Counted from the first letter of the stretch, positions 1 to 5,450 are shown. The stretch is 9,628 nt of DNA from Ruminococcaceae bacterium UBA1417 (GCA_002305575.1 DBPP01000006.1:20586-30213), one strand, 5' to 3'. Translations and numbers: made by a program. The notes: generated by a model not told the origin, from the sequence alone.

Positions 1-174
1 CATCCAGTCGGAAACGGCGTGGCGCGCGTTCTTTTTGCCCTTGACAGCGCCTGCAAGCTGAATGGCGCCGCCGTAGAGCAGGAGTTTTTCCGTAAGCGTC
101 GTTTTGCCGGCATCCGGATGCGAAATGATCGCGAAGGTGCGGCGTTTTTCGATCTCTTGTCTCAAATCTGGCAA
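1..174 (-). CDS. prfC: Peptide chain release factor 3, N-terminal part (runs off left edge)
   Basis: RF3 is the cytoplasmic translational GTPase that recycles RF1/RF2 from the ribosome after peptide release. Only the first 58 codons are in the window. From the chosen start the protein reads PDLRQEIEKRRTF, then the P-loop region HPDAGKTT (residues 19-26, G1 motif with G23 K24 T25). LLLYGGAIQLAGAVK and the NARHAVSDWM segment follow, which lead into the switch I region of RF3. This distinguishes it from EF-G and LepA. I chose the TTG at 172-174: a GAGG Shine-Dalgarno (183-186) lies 8 nt upstream, and the family usually has about 10 residues before KRRTF. The in-frame ATG at 217-219 would add 15 residues, has no ribosome binding site and overlaps a good -10 box. 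Family identity is very secure; the start is an inference. Confidence 0.93.
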   Translation of the reverse strand, partial: MPDLRQEIEKRRTFAIISHPDAGKTTLTEKLLLYGGAIQLAGAVKGKKNARHAVSDWM

Positions 175-217
175 AGTGATAACCTCGGTTTCCTTTTTGA
201 ATTCAAACAATCGGTTC

Positions 218-246
218 ATTTTATCATATATGCGGTAAAAGTTCAA
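218..246 (-). promoter_or_regulatory. Sigma-A type promoter for release factor 3
   Basis: On the minus strand, TTGAAC (246-241) is followed by a 17-nt spacer and TAAAAT (223-218), preceded by TG one base away (an extended -10, TGATAAAAT). The predicted transcript start is near 211. This gives a leader of about 37 nt that contains the GAGG site in front of the TTG start at 174. The -10 box overlaps the in-frame ATG at 219, which argues against that ATG as the start. Confidence 0.6.
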
Positions 247-325
247 GTTTTCCGGGCCATGGAGCGACAAAATATTTGCGGCCCCTGCGGTAAAGTAAAA
301 GAAAAAAGCGAGGAAGGATGTCAAA

Positions 326-856
326 ATGCTCAAGAAGATTGCAACGGTGTTCCTCAGTCTTTTGCTTGCCCTGTTTGCTGCATTCCAGGCGCGGGGGGCG
401 GAAACGACCGGAAAACAGTACCGTGTGCGGGTTTTGCAGAAGGAAGACGTGGAAACGCCGTTCGGGGAGAAAGTCGGGGGCGAGATCCGCATAACGGCGG
501 CGCTGCGCGAAATGAACCGCAGAGAGAACGTCAAGGTTCATTTTACGCTGCAGGGCGACCAGTATACATACAGCACAACGGTGGTTGTTACGCCGGAAAG
601 CGAGGACTCGGAGGGATTCCTTTCTGCTACGGCAAGCTTTGAAAACCTGCTCAGCGGCAGCTACCGGTTGAGCATTGAACGTGCGGAGGGTGCCGCGCTC
701 GATTATATTTTGGCGGAAGACGGTGGGTCATCCAAATATACGATGCAGGATGATTCCATCACATTCTATCTTTCCAAAGCGGTCAACAGCGGCAGCGCGT
801 GGTTTATCCTCAACGAGCAGACGTCGGATGCGCAGAGTGCGGAGGTCGGCGCATGA
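326..856 (+). CDS. Secreted protein of unknown function (176 aa)
   Basis: I do not recognise a family. The protein starts with a clear signal peptide: lysines at 3-4, a hydrophobic stretch at 5-20, and a cleavage site around residues 22-25. The mature part of about 150 residues is polar and rich in alternating beta-type patterns, for example KQYRVRVLQ, VKVHFTLQ, YTYSTTVVV and SITFYLSKA. The segment LLSGSYRLSIERAEG resembles the edge strands of Cna-B or other prealbumin-like domains, but this is only a visual likeness. There is no lipobox Cys, LPXTG motif or C-terminal membrane segment, so it is probably released or held by partners. The start is set by AGGAAGG (311-317), 8 nt before the ATG. 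It is divergent from release factor 3. Its stop overlaps the start of a small ORF, and a second surface protein follows, so it may belong to a small surface operon. I found no convincing promoter upstream. Confidence 0.8.
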   Translation: MLKKIATVFLSLLLALFAAFQARGAETTGKQYRVRVLQKEDVETPFGEKVGGEIRITAALREMNRRENVKVHFTLQGDQYTYSTTVVVTPESEDSEGFLSATASFENLLSGSYRLSIERAEGAALDYILAEDGGSSKYTMQDDSITFYLSKAVNSGSAWFILNEQTSDAQSAEVGA

Positions 857-1017
857 GCGCGTTGTGTTTTCGCCGGGGCAGGCATTACCGGCGCCGGTCC
901 AAAAGGTTTGCGCGCCGTACGCGCTTGGCTTTGCTGGAGTGGACGGGTGCGCGCTTCGGTCGACATAGCCGGGCGTTTGTGTGGTTGCACACGCGGTTGC
1001 ACAGGGGTGGTATATAG
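853..1017 (+). CDS. Possible small Arg-rich protein (54 aa), translationally coupled
   Basis: An ATG overlaps the stop of the preceding gene (ATGA at 853-856) and is preceded by a good Shine-Dalgarno, GGAGG at 841-845, 7 nt upstream. The ORF encodes 54 residues with about 15 Arg, one Lys and one Glu, giving a net charge near +15. It carries runs such as RRGRHYRRR and RFARRTR, plus several aromatic residues. No family is recognised. The start signals are what a real coupled gene would have. Against it, the composition is extreme, and GC-rich sequence keeps several frames open here by chance, including antisense ones. If real it could bind nucleic acid or acidic surface polymers, but that is speculation. 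Confidence 0.35.
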   Translation: MSALCFRRGRHYRRRSKRFARRTRLALLEWTGARFGRHSRAFVWLHTRLHRGGI

Positions 1018-1063
1018 GCGCATATACTGTAGAGAAACCATTCCGTAAGGGGGCGTTCTCTCC

Positions 1064-1615
1064 ATGCGCAGAGGAATCTGTGTGCTACTGGCTGCGCTGT
1101 TTCTGGCGTTGCCGGCTTCAGCGCAGGCAGTGTATGACGGCGGCGATCGCGTAGGGGTGCTCGCCGTGGAACAAGGCACACAGGACGCCTCGCTTGTCGT
1201 GCAGAACAAGACGCTGTTTTCAGTGTACGTGCTGGGGCAGGCGGAGGAGATGGGTGAGGGAAGCGTCCGACTGACTGTGCGGCAGAACGGTGCGGTTGTG
1301 CCGGTTTTTTCGGGAGAAACTGGTGCGCTTTCACAGGGAGAACTGCTGCTGTGTACCCTGCGCCCGCTTGAGTCCGTAACGTTGGAGGCAGCGTGCGGCG
1401 ATGCGACGGCGTTTCAGCTACATTTGACGGCGCAACGCGTATCGGATGCGGTTCTGCCCGATTATGTCCGCCTGATTCTTTGGCTTGGCCTGTGGATGGC
1501 GCTTGTGCTGCTTGGGGCATACGGCACCGTGGTGATTTCCTGCCGAAAGCGGGGAGAGCGGCGCAAAAAGCGGCGGAAAGTACATGTGGCTGATGTCAAC
1601 GACACGTCTCCATAA
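1064..1615 (+). CDS. Type I membrane-anchored surface protein of unknown function (183 aa)
   Basis: I do not recognise a family. The layout is clear: a signal peptide at residues 1-22 with an AQA cleavage motif, an extracellular domain of about 110 residues made of beta-type alternations (SLVVQNKTLFSVYVLG, SVRLTVRQNG), a single transmembrane segment at about 137-159, and a strongly basic cytoplasmic tail (RKRGERRKKRRKV). This predicts a small Ig-like or similar beta-sandwich outside the membrane. The start is supported by AAGGGGG (1047-1053), 10 nt upstream. It follows the secreted protein at 326-856 on the same strand with a 207-bp gap, which contains a possible 54-aa ORF. The two proteins may form a secreted ligand and membrane anchor pair, but no sequence evidence proves this. 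Transcription ends at the strong hairpin that follows directly. Confidence 0.78.
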   Translation: MRRGICVLLAALFLALPASAQAVYDGGDRVGVLAVEQGTQDASLVVQNKTLFSVYVLGQAEEMGEGSVRLTVRQNGAVVPVFSGETGALSQGELLLCTLRPLESVTLEAACGDATAFQLHLTAQRVSDAVLPDYVRLILWLGLWMALVLLGAYGTVVISCRKRGERRKKRRKVHVADVNDTSP

Positions 1616-1659
1616 AAACAGTGCTCTGCCATTCTGACGATGGCAGAGCACTGTTTTTT
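1614..1659. terminator. Bidirectional intrinsic terminator, 19-bp perfect stem
   Basis: The arm at 1614-1632 pairs perfectly with 1640-1658 (core AGTGCTCTGCCAT), leaving a 7-nt loop. An A-run on the left and a T-run on the right make it work on both strands. It separates the convergent surface-protein gene (ending 1615) from the DUF212 gene (ending 1679). The stop codon of the surface-protein gene touches the left arm. Confidence 0.95.
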
Positions 1660-1678
1660 AAAACGGAAACAAAAGGAT

Positions 1679-2170
1679 TTACGTAGTGGGGGTCATAAAG
1701 CAGAAGTACCCGATCAAGGCGATTACAAAGCCCAGCACAGCGCCGCAGATTACTTCAATCAGCCGGTGGCCGAGCGATTCATTGAGTTTGGGAATCATTT
1801 CATTGAGCTGGATATTGTCCTTTACATTCTCATCGCCGAGATACTCCACGATGTAGTTGATCGCTTTGGCGTGCAGGCCTGCGGCCCAGCGTACGCCCGT
1901 GGCATCGTACATGACGATCAGGGCCAGAATGAAAGCCATGGCGAAGATGGGAGAATCAAAGCCGTAAAGCAAGTAGGAAAGAAGAAGCACCGAGCAGGTG
2001 ACGGCGGAGTGGGAGCTCGGCATACCGCCTGCGCCGGCGAGACGTTCCCGCTTAAACTCCCCCTGCGTCAGCAGGTGAATGACGGTTTTCATCAATTGTG
2101 CAACCAACCACGAAACAACGCCTACATTGATCAGCGGGTTGGAAACAAGCATAGAGATATTAAAATTCAT
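1679..2170 (-). CDS. DUF212 / YuiD-like divergent PAP2 family membrane protein
   Basis: This is a small integral membrane protein (163 aa, normal for the family) related to acid phosphatases and vanadium haloperoxidases of the PAP2 fold. The family marks are all present: GGMPSSHSA at 48-56, the MYDATGVR segment at 87-94 followed by the AAG and AIN positions, and the late LGHRLIEV motif at 133-140. Hydrophobic segments lie at about 13-34, 57-70, 74-88 and 138-160. PAP2 relatives hydrolyse lipid or other phosphates, but the DUF212 substrate is not known and I do not assign one. The ATG at 2170 has only a weak AGAGAA upstream. The gene has its own promoter at 2280-2308 and a leader of about 100 nt containing a terminator-like hairpin. 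It is convergent with the surface cluster and divergent from queH. Confidence 0.93.
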   Translation of the reverse strand: MNFNISMLVSNPLINVGVVSWLVAQLMKTVIHLLTQGEFKRERLAGAGGMPSSHSAVTCSVLLLSYLLYGFDSPIFAMAFILALIVMYDATGVRWAAGLHAKAINYIVEYLGDENVKDNIQLNEMIPKLNESLGHRLIEVICGAVLGFVIALIGYFCFMTPTT

Positions 2171-2213
2171 GATGGAGATTCTCTTTTCAGATAGAATTGC
2201 TGATTCAACAACG

Positions 2214-2242
2214 AAAAAAGCGCGCGTTCAGCCCCGACGCAC
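2214..2242 (-). terminator. Terminator-like hairpin in the DUF212 leader (possible attenuator)
   Basis: Read on the minus strand, the stem 2242-2237 / 2227-2222 (6 bp with one G-U pair, 9-nt loop) is followed by GC and six Ts (2219-2214). It lies between the predicted transcript start (about 2273) and the DUF212 start at 2170. If functional, it would stop transcription before the gene. The stem is short, so it may be chance in GC-rich leader sequence. Confidence 0.35.
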
Positions 2243-2279
2243 CGGCTATATATGCAGGTGGTGTAGAGGATTTAATAAT

Positions 2280-2308
2280 ATTTTACCGATTTATAGGCAT
2301 TTTGTCAA
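2280..2308 (-). promoter_or_regulatory. Sigma-A promoter for the DUF212 gene
   Basis: On the minus strand there is a perfect -35 TTGACA (2308-2303), a 17-nt spacer and -10 TAAAAT (2285-2280). The predicted transcript start is near 2273, which leaves a leader of about 100 nt before the ATG at 2170. It stands back-to-back with the queH promoter about 48 bp away. Confidence 0.75.
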
Positions 2309-2320
2309 TTCAGTCTGCGC

Positions 2321-2342
2321 AAATTTAAGAAATTTGAAATTT
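2321..2342. promoter_or_regulatory. A/T-rich AAATTT triplet between divergent promoters, possible UP element
   Basis: AAATTT occurs three times, at 2321-2326, 2330-2335 and 2337-2342. The last two copies lie about 50-60 bases before the predicted queH transcript start, which is where UP elements contact the RNA polymerase alpha subunit. The block could equally bend DNA or bind a regulator acting on both promoters. Confidence 0.4.
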
Positions 2343-2355
2343 GTAGATGCCGCAC

Positions 2356-2384
2356 TTGCAGGATAAAAAATGGTGTGCTAAAAT
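2356..2384 (+). promoter_or_regulatory. Sigma-A promoter for queH with extended -10
   Basis: TTGCAG (2356-2361), a 17-nt spacer ending in TGC, and TAAAAT (2379-2384) form an extended -10 promoter. The predicted start of transcription is at about 2390-2392, on or next to the queH ATG at 2392, so the mRNA would have essentially no 5' leader. Confidence 0.7.
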
Positions 2385-2391
2385 AAAACAC

Positions 2392-3036
2392 ATGGCGAAT
2401 AAAAGAAATTATGCGAAAGAATTGGATCAAATTGTGGAATCGCTCCATCAGGCCGGCAAACGTCCGACCCTGTTGCTCCATGCCTGCTGTGCGCCCTGTT
2501 CCAGCGCGGTGCTGGAACAGCTCACGGCCACGTTTGACGTCACGGTGCTGTTTTATAACCCCAATATTGCACCGGAGGCGGAATATGACAAGCGTGCGCA
2601 GGAGCTGGAACGGCTGATCTGCGAGATGCCCGCAGCGCAGGGTGTGCGTCTGGTGCGCGCGCCGTACGAGCCGGCGGTGTTTCTGGAGGCTGTGCGCGGC
2701 TATGAGCAGGTGCCTGAGGGCGGTGAACGGTGCTTTCGGTGCTATCAGCTGCGTCTGGAGGCGGCGGCCCGGTATGCCGCGACGCACGGATTCGATTATT
2801 TCACGACGACGCTGTCGATCAGTCCGCTGAAAAATGCCGAAAAGCTCAATTCGATCGGCGAAGCGCTCGGTGTCCGGTATGGCGTGCCGCATTTGCCTTC
2901 GGACTTCAAGAAAAAAGAGGGCTATAAGCGCTCCATCGCGCTTTCCAGAGAATATGGGCTTTACAGACAGGATTTCTGCGGCTGTGTGTTTTCAAAAAGG
3001 GAAAGGATGAAAAAAGCAGATGGCAGTCACACATAA
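2392..3036 (+). CDS. queH: Epoxyqueuosine reductase QueH
   Basis: QueH carries out the last step of queuosine synthesis, reducing epoxyqueuosine to queuosine at the wobble base of tRNAs with GUN anticodons. It is the iron-sulfur alternative to the B12-dependent QueG. The 214-aa protein shows the family Cys set: HACCAPCSS with C32, C33 and C36; CFRCYQLRL with C114 and C117; and YRQDFCGCVFS with C196 and C198. FYNPNIAP (54-61) and SISPLKN (142-148) are also typical. The ATG at 2392 is preferred over the in-frame ATG at 2347, because NYAKELDQIVE directly after it matches how clostridial QueH proteins begin and because a promoter occupies 2356-2384. There is no Shine-Dalgarno before it. Its end overlaps the next gene by 17 nt, so the two are co-transcribed. 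No other queuosine gene is in the window, which suggests salvage or a distant synthesis locus. Confidence 0.95.
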   Translation: MANKRNYAKELDQIVESLHQAGKRPTLLLHACCAPCSSAVLEQLTATFDVTVLFYNPNIAPEAEYDKRAQELERLICEMPAAQGVRLVRAPYEPAVFLEAVRGYEQVPEGGERCFRCYQLRLEAAARYAATHGFDYFTTTLSISPLKNAEKLNSIGEALGVRYGVPHLPSDFKKKEGYKRSIALSREYGLYRQDFCGCVFSKRERMKKADGSHT

Positions 3037-3832
3037 CGGTGTAACCTATCGGGTAGCCGATGCGCATGCGCATATCTACCCGGGTAAAATTGCGGAGAAA
3101 GCAACGGCAAATGTCGGCCGGTTTTACAACATCGAAATGGATGAAATCGGGCTGCCGCACATTTTGAGCGAGGAAGGCAAAGTGGCCGGAATCGACCGCT
3201 TTCTGGTATGTTCCGTTGCAACCAAGATCGAACAGGTAGAATCAATCAACACCTTTATCGCGCAGAAATGTGCAAAATACCCGGCATTTATCGGACTCGG
3301 TGCATGGCATCAGGATATAACAGATGTGGGCGGGGAGCTCGACCGCATTCAGGCGCTTGGCTTGCGCGGGATCAAGCTGCACCCCGATTTTCAGCGCTTC
3401 AACATTGATGCGCCCAATATGCTCGAAGTCTATGCCGAGTGCGCGCGCCGCGGTATGGTGGTGTTGTTCCATACTGGCGATGACCGCATGGATTTCTCTT
3501 CGCCTCGTCGGCTCGCCAATGTACTTGAAAAGATTCCGGAATTCCTGTGCATCGCTGCACACCTCGGCGGTTACCGCGAATGGGAGGACGCCCGAGCCGT
3601 GCTGCACGGGACAAACGTCTACATCGACACGAGCAGCTCGCTTTTTGCTGTGAAAGCGGAAGATGCACGCCGGAGCATCGCGCATTTCGGCGTTGAAAAA
3701 ACGCTTTTCGGAACGGATTTTCCCATGTGGACGCCGAAGGAAGAACTGGAGCGCTTTTTTGCGCTCGGTTATGGGGAAGCGGAAAACCGCAAAATGCTGT
3801 ACGACAATTTTGCAAAGCTCTTCTCGCTGTAA
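3020..3832 (+). CDS. Metal-dependent amidohydrolase (TIM-barrel, Amidohydro_2 type)
   Basis: This 270-aa protein is a cytoplasmic hydrolase or decarboxylase of the amidohydrolase superfamily (PF04909-like). The visible metal and active-site residues are DAHAH with H16 and H18, LFHTGDD with H151, AAHLGG with H181, and the late Asp in FGTDFPMW (D233). The IKLHPDFQ segment (118-125) fits the barrel strand that follows the domain centre. Substrate is unknown. Relatives include ACMSD-type decarboxylases and uncharacterised bacterial members, while TatD-type deoxyribonucleases are more distant. The ATG at 3020 lies inside the end of queH. A purine-rich GAAAGGA at 3001-3007 lies 12 nt upstream, so translation is probably coupled to queH. 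Why it travels with queH is not clear, and a role in queuosine metabolism would be speculation. Confidence 0.88.
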   Translation: MAVTHNGVTYRVADAHAHIYPGKIAEKATANVGRFYNIEMDEIGLPHILSEEGKVAGIDRFLVCSVATKIEQVESINTFIAQKCAKYPAFIGLGAWHQDITDVGGELDRIQALGLRGIKLHPDFQRFNIDAPNMLEVYAECARRGMVVLFHTGDDRMDFSSPRRLANVLEKIPEFLCIAAHLGGYREWEDARAVLHGTNVYIDTSSSLFAVKAEDARRSIAHFGVEKTLFGTDFPMWTPKEELERFFALGYGEAENRKMLYDNFAKLFSL

Positions 3833-3851
3833 ATAAACCATAGTGGAACAG

Positions 3852-3884
3852 AAACGGGCGTGTGGCAAACATGGCCCGTTTTTT
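3852..3884 (+). terminator. Intrinsic terminator after the queH-amidohydrolase operon
   Basis: AAACGGGC (3852-3859) pairs with GCCCGTTT (3874-3881). A small inner TGT/ACA helix and a run of six Ts ending at 3884 complete it. It starts 20 nt after the amidohydrolase stop. Confidence 0.85.
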
Positions 3885-3928
3885 CATGCAATTCATTTGA
3901 AAAGTTGCGCAAAGAAAAACATGGCAAA

Positions 3929-3945
3929 TCGTCAATACGACGATA
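3929..3945. promoter_or_regulatory. Palindromic operator candidate upstream of the MATE promoter
   Basis: ATCGTCAATACGACGAT is a 6-bp inverted repeat around a 5-nt centre. It lies about 25 bp upstream of the -35 box. Its half-site GACGAT recurs at 3972-3977 inside the promoter, and the larger repeat AATCGTCAA (3928-3936) is mirrored exactly by TTGACGATT (3970-3978). This looks like a pair of sites for one dimeric repressor or activator of the efflux gene. Confidence 0.45.
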
Positions 3946-3964
3946 TTCAGCAAGATGCAATAAG

Positions 3965-3978
3965 ATTCGTTGACGATT
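3965..3978. promoter_or_regulatory. Second operator-like palindrome overlapping the -35 box
   Basis: ATTCGT-TG-ACGATT is an imperfect palindrome (5 of 6 positions match) that covers the -35 TTGACG of the MATE promoter. Its centre is about 34-35 bp from that of the palindrome at 3929-3945, roughly three helical turns, so both lie on one face of the DNA. A protein bound here would block RNA polymerase. Confidence 0.35.
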
Positions 3979-3998
3979 AACAGTCTTTTTGCTATACT
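3970..3998 (+). promoter_or_regulatory. Sigma-A promoter for the MATE transporter
   Basis: TTGACG (3970-3975), a 17-nt spacer and TATACT (3993-3998), preceded by TG at 3990-3991, give an extended -10. The predicted transcript start near 4005 leaves a leader of about 43 nt to the ATG at 4048. Confidence 0.75.
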
Positions 3999-4047
3999 AA
4001 ACACTGAAAGTTTCTTTGGAGTACAAAAGGGAGGGTGTGTTTTTGGT

Positions 4048-5415
4048 ATGGCAGGAAGAATTTCTGCTTTTTTTGGCGCACAGGATATGACGGTTGGAAA
4101 TCCGGCAAGCAACTTGATTCGATTTTCGGTGCCGCTGCTCATTGGCAATCTCGCGCAGCAGTTGTACAGCACAGTGGATTCGATCGTGGTGGGACAGTAC
4201 GTTGGCGACGGGGCGTTGGCGGCCATCGGCGCCAGCGGACCGATTCTGAATTTGCTCCTCGTGCTGTTTATGGGCGTTTCGGTCGGCGCGAGCATCATGG
4301 TTTCCCAGTATTTTGGGGCGAAGGATAAGGAAAGGCTTTCCGATTCGGTCGGTACGGCCATCACGGCCACAGTTGTGTCATCCGCATTCATCATGATTGT
4401 CGGCCCACTAATCACAGGCTGGGCCATGTCTTTACTGCAAACCCCGGAAGATATCTATGAAATGGCCTGTGAATATCTCGTGATCCTCTTTGCAGGCATC
4501 ATCGGCAGCGCATTTTATAACATTCTGTCCGGTATTTTGCGCGGACTGGGAGATTCGGTGATGCCGCTGCTTTTCCTCGTGATTGCGTGTGCGATGAATA
4601 TTGTATTGGATATCTGGTTCGTGGCGTCTTTCCATATGGGCGTCGCCGGCGCAGCATGGGCCACGATTATATCGCAGGCGGTTTCGGGGACGTTGTGCTT
4701 GATTCGGCTGCTCCTGATGCGCGATGTGCTGCATGTGCGGATGCGTTCGCTCTGGCCGAGGAAGGAACTGCTGTTCCAGTTGATTCGTCTCGGTCTGCCC
4801 AGCGGTTTGACACAGGCCATCTTCTCTATGGCGATGATTGTCGTGCAATCGCTCACCAACAGCTTCGGTACGACCATCATCGCGGTTTCTACGGTCGTCA
4901 TGCGCGTGGATGGCTTTGCAATGATGCCGAACTTCACCTTTGGCACCGCAATGACGACCTTTACCGGTCAGAACATCGGCGCCAAGCAACTGGACCGCGT
5001 TGTGAAGGGGACAAAATCCGGCATGAAGATCGGCATTGTGGTTTCGGTGATTCTGGTCGCAATGATCCTGTTGTTTGGGCGCTATCTCGTCGAGATGTTC
5101 ACTTCTACGCCGCAGGTGATCGAACTCAGCGTGCATATGATGCAGATCCTGGCCGTGGGCTATGTGGCGATGGGCGTAACGCAGATTCTTTCCGGCGTGA
5201 TGCGCGGCGCCGGCGATACGATGACCCCGATGTGGATTTCGATGATCACGACGATTGTGATCCGCGTGCCGATCGCCTACGGTCTTGCAGCACTGATGCA
5301 GTCGCCGGACGCGCTGTTTCTCTCCATGCTCACGAGCTGGGTCATGGGCGCGGTGCTTACTGTACTTGCTTTCCGCAGAGGCCGTTGGAAGAAAAAGTCG
5401 ATTATTAGCGCGTGA
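4048..5415 (+). CDS. MATE family efflux transporter
   Basis: This is a cytoplasmic-membrane antiporter that exports cationic drugs, dyes or metabolites in exchange for Na+ or H+. The 455-aa length is normal for the family, and the sequence folds into about 12 hydrophobic helices in two similar halves. The N-terminal half has PLLIGNLAQQLYSTVDSIVVGQYVG (residues 26-50) and GASIMVSQYFGAKD, the usual MATE signatures. The second half mirrors this with RLGLPSGLTQAIF and FTGQNIGAKQLDR. It ends in a basic cytoplasmic tail. The ATG at 4048 is the only plausible start. AAAGGGAGGG (4026-4035) lies 12 nt upstream, a rather long spacing, and earlier in-frame TTG and GTG codons fall in or before the promoter. 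It is a single-gene unit with its own promoter and operator-like sites. Substrate cannot be predicted. Confidence 0.95.
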   Translation: MAGRISAFFGAQDMTVGNPASNLIRFSVPLLIGNLAQQLYSTVDSIVVGQYVGDGALAAIGASGPILNLLLVLFMGVSVGASIMVSQYFGAKDKERLSDSVGTAITATVVSSAFIMIVGPLITGWAMSLLQTPEDIYEMACEYLVILFAGIIGSAFYNILSGILRGLGDSVMPLLFLVIACAMNIVLDIWFVASFHMGVAGAAWATIISQAVSGTLCLIRLLLMRDVLHVRMRSLWPRKELLFQLIRLGLPSGLTQAIFSMAMIVVQSLTNSFGTTIIAVSTVVMRVDGFAMMPNFTFGTAMTTFTGQNIGAKQLDRVVKGTKSGMKIGIVVSVILVAMILLFGRYLVEMFTSTPQVIELSVHMMQILAVGYVAMGVTQILSGVMRGAGDTMTPMWISMITTIVIRVPIAYGLAALMQSPDALFLSMLTSWVMGAVLTVLAFRRGRWKKKSIISA

Positions 5416-5450
5416 TTCTGCGGTAATTATGGAATTATTTGAAAATTGTC

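Noticed and set aside
19..642. Plus-strand frame overlapping release factor 3 and the secreted protein
   Set aside because: It is antisense to the P-loop region of release factor 3 and then out of frame with the signal-peptide protein, with no ribosome binding site.
885..1520. Minus-strand frame of about 211 codons opposite the surface-protein gene
   Set aside because: It lacks a ribosome binding site, has a Pro/Arg/Ala-rich composition typical of antisense frames, and opposes a gene with clear signal peptide and membrane segment.
2347..2391. N-terminal extension of QueH from an ATG at 2347
   Set aside because: It would place the start upstream of the predicted promoter, adds 15 residues not expected for the family and has no ribosome binding site.
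3970..4047. N-terminal extension of the MATE protein from a TTG at 3970
   Set aside because: That TTG is the first part of the -35 box, and the predicted transcript starts about 35 nt later. The ATG at 4048 gives normal family length.
3399..4427. 342-codon minus-strand frame opposite the amidohydrolase end and the MATE start
   Set aside because: It runs through a clear terminator and promoter on the plus strand, overlaps two well-supported genes, and its product has no recognisable domain.
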